From Oceanihabitans sediminis (GTDB taxonomy: Bacteria > Bacteroidota > Bacteroidia > Flavobacteriales > Flavobacteriaceae): a DNA stretch of 64,000 bases. The stretch's first letter is position 1, and each line of letters starts with the position of its first letter. Positions 1-9,297 of the stretch are shown piece after piece. The stretch covers positions 62,001 to 126,000 of the forward strand of contig NZ_QPIG01000005.1 in the NCBI RefSeq assembly GCF_003337215.1. The letters run 5' to 3'. The notes under the pieces were generated by a model, which saw only the letters and a list, made by a program, of their open reading frames with translations, was not told where the DNA came from and did not search any database. Both the position numbers and the translations under genes were made by a program.

Positions 1-329
1 GCCATACTAACAAATGTCCTAGCGGTGTTGCTACACAAAGCAAATGGTTACAAAGCGGTATTGACCCAACCTTAAAATCGGCACGATTAGCACAATACTT
101 TAAGACATTTAGAAAAGAACTTGTAGAAATAACACATGCTTCAGGATACGAACATCCTTGTCAGTATCAAATGAATGATATTGATATAAATGTAGACGAT
201 CAGCATTTATCTAAAGAGTTAGATAACACCTATATGTACAAAAAAGTACCCGTTCCGTTTAACTCTATGCAAGAGTTGAAAGATTGTAAATACCTAGGAG
301 GCTCTAAGCAACTAACTGAACATGCTTAA
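1..329 (+). CDS. Glutamate synthase-like FMN-binding protein, C-terminal fragment
   Basis: The reading frame is open from base 3 to the stop at 327-329, giving about 108 residues; the 5' part lies outside the window. The fragment starts with a CPSGVATQ motif, which matches the CPTGVATQ segment of the FMN-binding domain of glutamate synthase large subunits and their stand-alone (archaeal-type) relatives. Further on it has the family's A-x-G-x-x-HP pattern (ASGYEHP). This domain normally makes glutamate from 2-oxoglutarate and ammonia, but stand-alone FMN-domain proteins are less well characterised. The last 18 bases overlap, tail to tail, the end of the response regulator on the other strand. 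Confidence 0.75.
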   Translation, partial: HTNKCPSGVATQSKWLQSGIDPTLKSARLAQYFKTFRKELVEITHASGYEHPCQYQMNDIDINVDDQHLSKELDNTYMYKKVPVPFNSMQELKDCKYLGGSKQLTEHA

Positions 330-1052
330 AAAGGCTTTTTTATTGGTTTTAGATATTGGAACGCGAGTTTCATTATCTAAAACCACATAGCCTTCATTTT
401 CAAAATGACGGACTTTTTCAATGTTTATAATATGCGATTTATGACATTTAAAAAATTTGGAACTTAGAAGCTTTTCAAATTTCCCTAAGTTATACGAACT
501 CATAATCGTAACCCCGTTTATGATATGAATTTTCGTGTAACCCTCATAACCTTCTAAATGTAAAACCTCCTCTTGAGGTATAAAGGAAAGTCCTTTCTGA
601 GTAGGTATAATGAGCTTGTTGTTGGTTGAAATATTTTCTTCCAATAAGTTTACTAGTTTTAAATTACTAGCACTTTCTTTTTTTAATTTAATTACTTCTA
701 AAGCTTTATTTACCGCAACAAGTAAATCATCATTATCTACAGGTTTTAAAACATAATCTATGGCTGATTTTTTAAACGCATCTATAGCATATTCACTATA
801 AGCAGTGACAAAAATAACTTGAAAATTAACCCTATTAAGCTTTGATAGCAATTCAAAACCATTGATTCTTGGCATTTGAATATCTAAAAACAGAATATGT
901 ACCTCCTCCTTTTCTATCGCTAGAATAGCTTCTTCTGGTTTTTGATAAGCTCCTAGAATATGAATTTCTGGAAATAAATTTTCTAATTTTTTCTGTAACC
1001 CTTTTAAGTTAGAAATCTCATCGTCTACGAGTATTGCTGTTATATTATTCAT
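312..1052 (-). CDS. LytTR-family response regulator
   Basis: A 246-residue two-component regulator. Residues 1-120 form a receiver domain with the acidic pair D10/D11, the phospho-acceptor D57 (FLDIQMP), T83 and K103 (KP). Residues 145-246 are a LytTR DNA-binding domain, recognisable from the FxxCHKSHIINxxxV segment. It lies 2 bp downstream of a histidine kinase gene on the same strand, so the two are surely co-transcribed and form a cognate pair. The kinase would phosphorylate D57 and the LytTR domain would bind promoter DNA. The target genes cannot be read from the sequence. Confidence 0.92.
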   Translation of the reverse strand: MNNITAILVDDEISNLKGLQKKLENLFPEIHILGAYQKPEEAILAIEKEEVHILFLDIQMPRINGFELLSKLNRVNFQVIFVTAYSEYAIDAFKKSAIDYVLKPVDNDDLLVAVNKALEVIKLKKESASNLKLVNLLEENISTNNKLIIPTQKGLSFIPQEEVLHLEGYEGYTKIHIINGVTIMSSYNLGKFEKLLSSKFFKCHKSHIINIEKVRHFENEGYVVLDNETRVPISKTNKKAFLSMFS

Positions 1053-1054
1053 TT

Positions 1055-3988
1055 TTATTTTTTCTTAATTATAAACACCGATTTATTCCCCTTATCGGCT
1101 TTATTAGGAAACACTTCCTTAGTATTATAGCTTATCTCCCACCTATTTGTATGGTTTAAAAAATGTAATCTATCTTTTAAAACACTAGAGGACTTTACAT
1201 CTTTACTTTGTTGGTTGTGCGTATTTACAAACCCAACCCCATCATCTATTATTTCTACTTTAAAGATCTGTTTATCTATATAAATAAAGTTTAGGCTAAG
1301 CAGGCCATTTTCCATTTTATTAAAAATACCATGATTAACTGCATTCTCTACAATTGGTTGTAATAACATGGTTGGGATTTTTGTATTCTCGACATCTAAT
1401 TTAGGGTCGACATCAATCTCAAAACTCAATTTTTCTTTAAATCGAAGCTTTTCAATTTCTAAGTAGTTTTTAAGCAAACTCACCTCTGTTGCTAAGGAAA
1501 TCTCATTTTCTTTAGATAGTTCAAAAAACTGTCGGATGAGTTTAGAAAACTTCACTAAATACAACTCGGAGGTTTCAAAATTATTCTCCCCTATATAATA
1601 CTGAATAGCAGAAAGCGAATTGAATACAAAGTGTGGATTCATTTGTGAGCGTAAGGCTTTCAACTGCAATTCTGACAAGCGCTTGTCTTCAAATATTTTT
1701 TGCGTTTTTTTAAACTGAGATTGTCTTACAAAGTATCGGGATATCAAAACTACTATTAACACAGAAACCAAAACAAATAGCACTTTGAACCATAGTTTCT
1801 GCCACCATAAGGGCAAAATAGTGAAGCTTAGTTGCTTTTTAATATCATTTACTTCAACATATAAGGTATAGGTATTTGGCTGAAGATTATAAAAACTAAA
1901 ATTATTGGAATTGGTATTTATCCAGTCTTTAGATAAAGGAGTTAATTTGTAATTATATGTAAAATCTGTGTTTTTATTTGAAAAATCGATGTGGGAGACA
2001 GTCACATTTAAGTTGTTATTGCTTTTGTAAGGAAACCTAAAATTTCCGTTGCTTATATCTTGATTGCCATAGGTCGCTGTATCTATATACACATCTAATA
2101 ACTGAGAAGTTTTATGTATGTTTTTTGGTAAAATAGCCATACCGCTATTCGTGCTAACTAGTAGTTTGTCATGATAAACAAGCAGGTTATTGACACTGTT
2201 AGATGGTAAGCCATTGTCTTTATCTATTTGCATTTGCAAACTAAAAGTATCGTCGGTTTTTAAATATTTTAATATACCAGCTTCTGTTGCCAACCAAATG
2301 TTGTTATTTTCAACATATGCATTGTTTACTATTAAAAACTCTGATTTAGGCAATGGTATTAAGCTTTTTAAGTCTGTAATATAAGAGCCAAATCCGTCGG
2401 TATTTAACAATAGTTCTGTATTGGAAAGCTGTGTAATACTTAGTATTGACTTATTCATTTCTTGATTTCCAAAAAGAACAGGAGTAATAACTCCTTCTTT
2501 AAATTCCTTTAAACCACTAGATGTCCCTACTAAAAACCTATTATTAAATAGATATAATTTGTTTATTCCGCTTTGTTCATATTCATCTTCTATCTTATAG
2601 TTTACTGGGTTAATTTTATTTATACCAAAGGAATAACTTCCGTATAAATAATCTTTATAAAAAACGATTTGACGAGCAATATCATTAACATCTGAAACTT
2701 TATTTTGAATGACAATACGCTGTATACGATTCTTTTCTTTTAGCTGTATATGCCTTTTAGACATATAAAATTCGGTATCCAATTCCTTTATATAGGAAGC
2801 GTTATACAAATAGTCTTCCTCCTCTATAAATAAGGAGAAATTGTTTTTAGATGTATCATACCTATAAAAGCCCTTATTAAAAACATTCGCTAGGATTTTA
2901 TTATTAACCTCCTTGATATTAGTTACTCGTTCTCCTGTTAGACAATATTTTACATTTTTCTTTTCAATAGGTAAATAATAAATACCATCGGTAAAAGTAG
3001 TTATCCATACAGATCCTGTCTTATCGATAAATCCAAAATGAGCATCTAAATGTTTTGGTATGTAGTAAGGGTTTTTAATATGAAAATTTTCATCTAAAAC
3101 ACCTACAAAGCCTCGTCCAGAGATTTGAATTTCATGATTTACTAAATTTATTCTAACATGTTTCGACTTGTCTAATCCTATTTCATTCTTAAAGTTTCGT
3201 TTGTATAATTTTAAAGTATTTAAATTAAGAATGGCGTATTGCTTATCATTAACCCAATAATATAAGCTATCGGTAATTTGGCCTCTTTTATGAATTTGGA
3301 CTAGCATATCACCAAAATCGAAACTTTTTACAATTTTTGAGGATTGGTCATGAATAAAAACAGAGTCTAATAACTCTGTAGTTTTAATACTAGAAACTAC
3401 CGGATGTTTTATATAATTTTTTGTTGGAATAGAATCTCCAAGATGATTGTTCTTTAACAGCTTCCATTTGTCCTCTTTTAAAACATGAACAGAATTGGAG
3501 CTAGTTAAAAAAATATCATTCCCAACTTGGCTAGACAAAATAGGATTAAATATTTCACCTTCGTTTTCACTTTTAAAGGCATACACCCTATCGTTTTTAA
3601 TATATCCCAATTTAGAAGCCTTTGAGAGATACCACAACTTACCATCGGGAGTTGGAAAAACTTCCCACACATCATTTGTGGCTAGACCGTCTTTGGTGGT
3701 AAATGTTTTCATGGTATTACCATTATATTTTACCAAACCTTTATCTGTAGCTATCCATAAAAAACCTTTTTCATCTTGTGTCATTTTATACACATGATTA
3801 CTAGGTAATCCGTCATTGGTTGTATAGTTTGTGTATTGTTGTGAAAAGGAAACACTACTTAAAAGAAGGAAAATGAAAAAAAGATGATTTTTTCTAAAAA
3901 GATTAGATCTGTATTTATGTACACCACATAAATACAAATACCATATACACAATGATAATATTGTGATATGGTATTTGATATTATTCAA
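1055..3988 (-). CDS. Two-component regulator propeller histidine kinase (LytS-type kinase core)
   Basis: A 977-residue sensor kinase. After a Sec signal (…SFSQQ) come two-component regulator propeller repeats (for example NDGLPSNHVY and KGFLWIATDKGLVKYNG), a Y_Y_Y beta-sandwich near residues 660-725, one membrane segment near 730-752, and a LytS/His_kinase core. H786 lies in the QMNPHFVFNSL motif and the N box (LLQPIVENAVNHG) is near 875-887. The sensor would face the periplasm. The start is uncertain: the frame upstream of the signal peptide has no ATG, and 3988 is a TTG codon, so translation may begin at this or another non-ATG codon. Forms an operon with the LytTR regulator downstream. Confidence 0.88.
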   Translation of the reverse strand: MNNIKYHITILSLCIWYLYLCGVHKYRSNLFRKNHLFFIFLLLSSVSFSQQYTNYTTNDGLPSNHVYKMTQDEKGFLWIATDKGLVKYNGNTMKTFTTKDGLATNDVWEVFPTPDGKLWYLSKASKLGYIKNDRVYAFKSENEGEIFNPILSSQVGNDIFLTSSNSVHVLKEDKWKLLKNNHLGDSIPTKNYIKHPVVSSIKTTELLDSVFIHDQSSKIVKSFDFGDMLVQIHKRGQITDSLYYWVNDKQYAILNLNTLKLYKRNFKNEIGLDKSKHVRINLVNHEIQISGRGFVGVLDENFHIKNPYYIPKHLDAHFGFIDKTGSVWITTFTDGIYYLPIEKKNVKYCLTGERVTNIKEVNNKILANVFNKGFYRYDTSKNNFSLFIEEEDYLYNASYIKELDTEFYMSKRHIQLKEKNRIQRIVIQNKVSDVNDIARQIVFYKDYLYGSYSFGINKINPVNYKIEDEYEQSGINKLYLFNNRFLVGTSSGLKEFKEGVITPVLFGNQEMNKSILSITQLSNTELLLNTDGFGSYITDLKSLIPLPKSEFLIVNNAYVENNNIWLATEAGILKYLKTDDTFSLQMQIDKDNGLPSNSVNNLLVYHDKLLVSTNSGMAILPKNIHKTSQLLDVYIDTATYGNQDISNGNFRFPYKSNNNLNVTVSHIDFSNKNTDFTYNYKLTPLSKDWINTNSNNFSFYNLQPNTYTLYVEVNDIKKQLSFTILPLWWQKLWFKVLFVLVSVLIVVLISRYFVRQSQFKKTQKIFEDKRLSELQLKALRSQMNPHFVFNSLSAIQYYIGENNFETSELYLVKFSKLIRQFFELSKENEISLATEVSLLKNYLEIEKLRFKEKLSFEIDVDPKLDVENTKIPTMLLQPIVENAVNHGIFNKMENGLLSLNFIYIDKQIFKVEIIDDGVGFVNTHNQQSKDVKSSSVLKDRLHFLNHTNRWEISYNTKEVFPNKADKGNKSVFIIKKK

Positions 3989-4034
3989 TATTCTTTAAGT
4001 TATGTGAATTACAAATGTAATAGAATTAATATTA

Positions 4035-4727
4035 CTAAATGAATTCATCTGTTATTCCATCACAATCATCATCAATCCCATTATCTCTTTCCATGGCATA
4101 CGGATAAACCTCAGGATTAGTATCATCGCAATCTAAATTATTATGCACACCATTTGCTGGTGGTGCTAATGCATTACCTGCTCCATATCCATCGCCATCA
4201 TTATCGGCATAAATTTCAAAGAAATCTATATCTCCATCACAATTGTCGTCTTTATCATTACCAACAATTTCATCTGCTTTTGGGTTTATCATAGGGTCTG
4301 TATCATCACAATCGGCATTATTATAAGATGTTCCTCCTGGTGCAGGATCTCCAAAATTAACTTCAAAAACACCACTATTATTAGGGTCACCAAAGCCGTC
4401 TTCGTCATCATCTTTATAAAAAGTAAGAGCAAAAAGACCATTACAGTTTTCATCGATTTCGTTGTCTGGAATTTCTACTGCATCTGGGTTGATAGCTGGG
4501 TTGGCATCGTCACAATCTTCATTATTTCTTACGTAATCTGCTGGTGCATCCTCAGTTCTATACATCGTTCCGTTTACGTTAGCATCACCAAAACCATCTT
4601 GATCTAGATCAGGCCAAAAATTATAGGAGTAATCATTCGGGTCTCCATGACATCCAGATCCTATTATAAATACTGCTGATACTAATAGTAGAACAGGTAA
4701 AATTGTCTTTAAAAATCGTTTTTTCAT
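4035..4727 (-). CDS. MopE-like lipoprotein with Asp-rich metal-binding repeats
   Basis: A 230-residue lipoprotein with a lipobox ending at C26 (IIGSGC). The mature part consists of three repeats of about 60 residues. Each has a DxDxDGFGD or DGDGYG segment followed by NxDCDDxxPxxxPxAxE and then a DxxDDNCDG-type ending. This is the putative metal-binding motif family (MopE-type). In MopE of Methylococcus such repeats are linked to copper binding, but the acidic loops equally suggest calcium. Its start is 4 bp after lgt, the gene of the enzyme that lipidates this class of protein, so the two share a transcript. The exact ligand and role are unknown. Confidence 0.8.
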   Translation of the reverse strand: MKKRFLKTILPVLLLVSAVFIIGSGCHGDPNDYSYNFWPDLDQDGFGDANVNGTMYRTEDAPADYVRNNEDCDDANPAINPDAVEIPDNEIDENCNGLFALTFYKDDDEDGFGDPNNSGVFEVNFGDPAPGGTSYNNADCDDTDPMINPKADEIVGNDKDDNCDGDIDFFEIYADNDGDGYGAGNALAPPANGVHNNLDCDDTNPEVYPYAMERDNGIDDDCDGITDEFI

Positions 4728-4731
4728 AGTT

Positions 4732-5532
4732 TTAAGTATTAAGTGGTTTTATATTAATTTGTTTTTTGAATTTGTAGTAGAAATACGCGGATACAGAAAT
4801 AAGGCAAAGCGCTATAAACTGGGAATGAGATAATAAGTTATCTATAATAAAACCGCGTTCGTCTCCTCTAAAGAGTTCTAGTACTCCTCTACCAAAAGCA
4901 TATAGTATTAGGTAAATAAAAAATACTTGCCCTTTAAACTGCTGATGCTTTTTAATAAACATCAAGAACAACATGATAGAAACTAACAAGGTAACTTCAT
5001 ACAATTGCGTAGGATGTACAGAGATATTTTGCGTTGTCGGAAAAATAATTCCGAAGCCACTATCTGTAGGGGAGCCAAAACAACATCCTGCTGCAAAACA
5101 CCCCAATCGTCCAATAGCATGAACAATGGTAGTGGTTATTGCAAAAATGTCTAACATGGGTAAAACAGTTATCTGATGCTTTTTTAGATACCAAATAATA
5201 TATGGGATGATGACTACAAACGATCCATAAAACACAAAACCTCCCGAAAAGTTATCTAATAATAAGCTTGGCTTATGAAGGTAAAGAATGGGGTCTTGCA
5301 AATAATAAAACAACTTTCCGCCAACAAAACCTGCTATAAATATGCAGTAGAAAAATGTATTGGATAAATTAGAAATTCCTAAATCTTTCTTTGCTCTCCA
5401 TTTAGTATACAGTCCTGCCACCAAAGTACCTAATGCTATTAAGGTTGCATAGCTGTATATGGTTATTTGCTTTACACCAAATAAATTGGAAAAAAAATCG
5501 GATAATGAAAATTCTAATAGCTTTGGGAACAT
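4732..5532 (-). CDS. lgt: Prolipoprotein diacylglyceryl transferase
   Basis: A 266-residue integral membrane enzyme of the inner membrane. It transfers diacylglycerol from phosphatidylglycerol to the lipobox cysteine of prolipoproteins, the first step of lipoprotein maturation. Hydrophobic segments span the whole protein. The Lgt signature is visible in HAIGRLGCFAAGCCFG and in the HPTQLYE motif, and the essential H, R and E positions are present. Length fits the family (about 260-290 residues). The ATG at 5532 is the first sensible start. It heads a two-gene transcript with the MopE-like lipoprotein downstream. Confidence 0.95.
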   Translation of the reverse strand: MFPKLLEFSLSDFFSNLFGVKQITIYSYATLIALGTLVAGLYTKWRAKKDLGISNLSNTFFYCIFIAGFVGGKLFYYLQDPILYLHKPSLLLDNFSGGFVFYGSFVVIIPYIIWYLKKHQITVLPMLDIFAITTTIVHAIGRLGCFAAGCCFGSPTDSGFGIIFPTTQNISVHPTQLYEVTLLVSIMLFLMFIKKHQQFKGQVFFIYLILYAFGRGVLELFRGDERGFIIDNLLSHSQFIALCLISVSAYFYYKFKKQINIKPLNT

Positions 5533-5734
5533 AAAATACTTTACTTGTTTTTACTATCTTGTTACTTCCTTCCTTATAAATCGCCAGAAAAAAGATGATT
5601 TTTAACTGACGATTTTAGGTAAACTGATTAATAGCCTGTGTAAAGTAGTATGTAATACAATAACTACATCTTGTCATTGAAGGAAGTGAAGTTTTCATCT
5701 TATCAAAACCTACTTTTATTCCATGAAGGGAATA

Positions 5735-5765
5735 TTTGTGCTGTTACAAAAAAAACTTATGTTTG
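5735..5765 (+). promoter_or_regulatory. Bacteroidota-type promoter of the 5786 gene
   Basis: TTTG at 5735-5738, exactly 19 bases, then TATGTTTG at 5758-5765. This is a perfect match to the Bacteroidota sigma-factor consensus TTTG-N19-TAnnTTTG. Transcription would start near 5772, leaving a leader of about 14 bases before the ATG at 5786. Confidence 0.75.
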
Positions 5766-5785
5766 TAATAAGATAAAAACGGAAC

Positions 5786-6307
5786 ATGGAACAACAACTT
5801 GTAAATCTATTAATGTATATCATTCCTGCTTTAATAACAGGAGCAATCGCTTTTCTGTTCTTTAAGGAACATATAGAAAATGAAAATAACAGAAGGAATT
5901 TCATGATACATAAAGAGCTTCAAAAAGAAGCCTTTCCTTTAAGATTACAAGCATACGAAAGATTAACGTTGTTTTTAGAACGTATATCTCCTTCAAAGTT
6001 ACTCTTAAGAGTAAATCCTATTTCTACAAATAAAGAGGATTACGAAGCTTTACTTATAGCTTCAATCGAACAAGAATTTGAACATAACCTAGCACAGCAA
6101 ATTTATGTAACAGAAGAGTGTTGGAATATTGTGAATGCTTCAAAAAACGCAACCATTCAAATAATTAGAAAAGCAACAAAACAAGATAAAGTAGATTCTG
6201 CTAGCAAACTTCGTGAAGTAATATTAAACGACATGATAGAAGGTCACCCTCCTAGTCATGCCGGTTTATCTTATATAAAGAATGAGGTAAGTAAAATGTT
6301 TCAGTAA
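5786..6307 (+). CDS. Conserved membrane-anchored protein of unknown function
   Basis: A 173-residue protein with a single N-terminal membrane segment (residues 5-26), then a charged, mostly helical cytoplasmic part. It resembles an uncharacterised Bacteroidota family (probably the one called DUF7935). The segment FPLRLQAYERLTLFLERI is typical of it as I recall it. No catalytic motif is visible. A consensus promoter lies just upstream, and it ends 6 bp from the convergent patatin gene. Confidence 0.7.
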   Translation: MEQQLVNLLMYIIPALITGAIAFLFFKEHIENENNRRNFMIHKELQKEAFPLRLQAYERLTLFLERISPSKLLLRVNPISTNKEDYEALLIASIEQEFEHNLAQQIYVTEECWNIVNASKNATIQIIRKATKQDKVDSASKLREVILNDMIEGHPPSHAGLSYIKNEVSKMFQ

Positions 6308-6313
6308 AACCGC

Positions 6314-7225
6314 TTACTCTGCTTCTAGCTTTAGACTTGACATTTCTCCATTCTTCTTTTTCGCATATTCAAAGCCCTCAAGCCACCATTTATCCATTAA
6401 TTTTTTACTAAAAATCAAGGAGTTTTCCGTAAGCTTGGTTGGTGTGTAGTAAAGATTCAGTTTTACATTTCTGTGTTTGGCTGCAAGTTTCCCTATAGCA
6501 ATATCACTTTTTTCTACCTGATCTAATAAGTGCCCAAAAAGGTTTAACATTAAGGAAAACGGATTCTTACCAAGCACCTTATTATACTCCAAGTTTTCAC
6601 TTTCTAATACAATAGCATCTACCTCAGTTGCGCCACGTAAAATAGCCTCTCGTATAGGAATAACACATCCAAATGCACCATCGGCATATTCAAAACCATT
6701 TACCTTTTCTAAAGACATAAATGGAATATAATTACAAGAAATCCAAATCCAATTACAAAACTCATCGTAATTAAAATCTTTAATAGACTTGTATTCTACC
6801 CTGTTTTTAGAAAGATTGGATACCGTAACAACTACTTCTTTACCACTTTCTCTAATTTCATTAAATTCCTCTTGGGTGAATTTCTTCTTTATTAGTCTTC
6901 TTAAATTTTTGCTTTCACCAAAAGTGCGTTTCATTTTAATAAACTGCCAAAGGGAATTCACAAAATTGATAGAAACATACTCTCTATCTCCCTTTTTACG
7001 TTGCACAAAAGGATTTACACTAAAAATACTATGCTGATTAACATTAGTAAACATCTCATGTAATTTGCTAACTTTATTTACAGCCAAATGCGGAACCAAC
7101 AAACTACCGGTAGATGTTCCTAAAAACATATCGTACTCCCGTTTTTCTTGTTCCATTAAATATTGCGCTACTCCTCCAGCAAAAGCTCCTTTACTTCCGC
7201 CTCCAGATATTACCAATGCTCGCAT
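6314..7225 (-). CDS. Patatin-like phospholipase
   Basis: A 303-residue patatin-family lipid acyl hydrolase. The oxyanion-hole motif SGGGSKGAFAGG is at residues 7-18, the nucleophile serine sits in GTSTG, and the catalytic aspartate in the ADGAFG motif, so the Ser-Asp dyad is complete. There is no signal peptide, so the protein should be cytosolic. The physiological lipid is unknown. It starts 20 bp after the M1 peptidase stop codon and is probably on the same transcript. Confidence 0.9.
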   Translation of the reverse strand: MRALVISGGGSKGAFAGGVAQYLMEQEKREYDMFLGTSTGSLLVPHLAVNKVSKLHEMFTNVNQHSIFSVNPFVQRKKGDREYVSINFVNSLWQFIKMKRTFGESKNLRRLIKKKFTQEEFNEIRESGKEVVVTVSNLSKNRVEYKSIKDFNYDEFCNWIWISCNYIPFMSLEKVNGFEYADGAFGCVIPIREAILRGATEVDAIVLESENLEYNKVLGKNPFSLMLNLFGHLLDQVEKSDIAIGKLAAKHRNVKLNLYYTPTKLTENSLIFSKKLMDKWWLEGFEYAKKKNGEMSSLKLEAE

Positions 7226-7245
7226 TAATTTTCAGTTTATTTATT

Positions 7246-9213
7246 TTAGTTAGTATTTCTTTTATTTTTTTCTGCAAAAGCTTTTGCAAACTTCTTAAGT
7301 CGCCAATTATTATGTTGCTCTGCTTCTTTATAATGTTCTAAAATCTCTTCGGTTACAACACCTATTAAATCTAAATAGCTAAAAGCATTCATTCGTATCT
7401 CATAATTATATGCAGGGGATGTAAACCGAATTAAGGCATCTAAATATGCTTGTTTTTCCGCTACATGATACTCTGGGCTTACCAATGCTAAGGTTAACCA
7501 TAGCAATCTAACATTTTTATTAGGTAAACCAATAATATTCTTGGTTTTATCTAAATAAGCAGCCCTCCCTTCTGGGAAATTTACCCAAAGACTATACAGA
7601 GCACTTTCAATAGTTATATAGGACGGATCGTCAAGAAGGGATTCAAAGTCCTTTTTTAAATGCAAAGGAATTTCTGTTACATGTAAAGCTATGGCTTGCC
7701 TAACTTTCACACTACTTTTAAATACTTCTGAAGTGATAAGCTGTGGAACCTGAGAGATAATTTTACTTTTTGCTTCGTCTGAAATTCCTGAAGTTAAATA
7801 ATAAGCACACTTAGAGTTTACAGCAGCACAATCTACCATCAAGTATTCATTAATAAATTCTGAATTACGTTTTAAGGATGCCTCTACTTCTTCTAAATAA
7901 AACCTTTTATCTTCCAACCATTTTGCCACAAAAGCATCTAAATTCTGATTACTAACAAGTGTAACCTCTTGAATAAAATCGCTAGTTTTCACATTAGAAA
8001 AAGCATATTTTTCCAAATAGTTTTTAACTGCTTTTTTAAAAGCTTCATCACCTACTTTTTCACGAAGCATATACAATACCAAAGCGCCTTTTTTATAAAA
8101 AGTAGCACTACTAGCTTTTGCGTGTAACACCGCTGTACTATTTCCTAACCTATCTTGTGTTGCAAGCTCTTGGGCGTATTCGTATAAATTCCAATAGAAA
8201 TAATCTTCACCAAAGACCTCTTTTTCTGCTAGCAAAGCATAGTAAGTAGAGAAACCTTCTTGCAACCAATGGTGCTTGCTAGAGCTTGCAGTTACCAAAT
8301 TTCCAAACCATTGGTGTGCCAACTCATGCGCATTTACATTCACATAATTTTTATCTATAAATGCAGTTTCATCAATGACATAAACATCCGAAAAAATAGT
8401 ACAACTAGTGTTTTCCATACCAGCATATAAAAAATCATGTACCGGAACCTGTTTATAGTTTTGCCAAGGATACGGATAAGTTATTTCTTCTTCTAAAAAA
8501 TCAAAAATCTCTTTAGTGTATCTATAAGTTGGTGCTGCTTTTAAAGAATCTTCAGGATAGTAATACATCTCTAGCGGAATACCTGTTTTAGAAACGACTT
8601 CCAACTTATTATAAACACCAATAACCATTGCTACCAAGTAGCTTGGCATAGGTTTTTGCATGTCGTATTCCCATAAAAAACCTTGATTACTTTCCGTTTT
8701 AGAAAGTAATTTTCCGTTAGAAATAACTTCATATCCCTTGGGTGCTTCTATAGTTAAATCGAATTCTATCTTATCATTTACATCATCTATACTAGGCAAC
8801 CAATTACTGGTGTATTTCCCTTGTCCTTGTGTCCAAATTTGATTTCTAGCTTCGTTATTCCAACCTATAAAATACTTTGCTTGTTTAGGATTGGATCGAA
8901 ACTCAAAACTTAAGCTATTTGCTTTAGAAGGCTGAAACTTGTGATATAGTAGAAGTTTCTTTCCGTCATTTTTATAAGCTACTTTCTTTCCGTTTAACAA
9001 AACATCTTGAAATTCCATTTGAACAGCGTCTAAATAAATAGAATCTGTTTTTTTTAAGATATCAAATTCTACTTCATAGCTATCCATAGTTAACCTTTCT
9101 TCTATATCAAAATATAAAATTGCATCTACCTTTTTAAAGTCTACTACATCCGCTTGTTGTGCAAAAGCAGAGATACAAAATAGAAGTAAGAATATTGGAA
9201 AGATTTTTTTCAT
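7246..9213 (-). CDS. M1-family zinc aminopeptidase (exported)
   Basis: A 655-residue exported metallopeptidase. A Sec signal peptide ends at …SAFA, so the mature protein begins with QQ. The gluzincin site is complete: H296-E297-L-A-H300 with the third zinc ligand E319 (WLQEGFSTYY). The substrate-anchoring motif reads AGMEN at 264-268 rather than the textbook GAMEN. It should release N-terminal residues from peptides in the periplasm. Upstream on the same strand is the PNGase F-like gene, separated by a terminator hairpin; downstream is the patatin gene. Confidence 0.93.
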   Translation of the reverse strand: MKKIFPIFLLLFCISAFAQQADVVDFKKVDAILYFDIEERLTMDSYEVEFDILKKTDSIYLDAVQMEFQDVLLNGKKVAYKNDGKKLLLYHKFQPSKANSLSFEFRSNPKQAKYFIGWNNEARNQIWTQGQGKYTSNWLPSIDDVNDKIEFDLTIEAPKGYEVISNGKLLSKTESNQGFLWEYDMQKPMPSYLVAMVIGVYNKLEVVSKTGIPLEMYYYPEDSLKAAPTYRYTKEIFDFLEEEITYPYPWQNYKQVPVHDFLYAGMENTSCTIFSDVYVIDETAFIDKNYVNVNAHELAHQWFGNLVTASSSKHHWLQEGFSTYYALLAEKEVFGEDYFYWNLYEYAQELATQDRLGNSTAVLHAKASSATFYKKGALVLYMLREKVGDEAFKKAVKNYLEKYAFSNVKTSDFIQEVTLVSNQNLDAFVAKWLEDKRFYLEEVEASLKRNSEFINEYLMVDCAAVNSKCAYYLTSGISDEAKSKIISQVPQLITSEVFKSSVKVRQAIALHVTEIPLHLKKDFESLLDDPSYITIESALYSLWVNFPEGRAAYLDKTKNIIGLPNKNVRLLWLTLALVSPEYHVAEKQAYLDALIRFTSPAYNYEIRMNAFSYLDLIGVVTEEILEHYKEAEQHNNWRLKKFAKAFAEKNKRNTN

Positions 9214-9246
9214 AAATAGAAACGTTCAAGTATAGTACCAAAATAC

Positions 9247-9277
9247 AAAAGCACGTTAAATAACTAACGTGCTTTTT
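9247..9277 (-). terminator. Terminator of the PNGase F-like gene
   Basis: A 12-bp perfect stem (AAAAGCACGTTA at 9247-9258 pairing with 9265-9276) around a 6-base loop, with T runs on both sides. It lies just past the stop codon of the minus-strand gene at 9298 and before the M1 peptidase gene. Confidence 0.7.
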
Positions 9278-9297
9278 ATTAAATATATTAAAAAATC

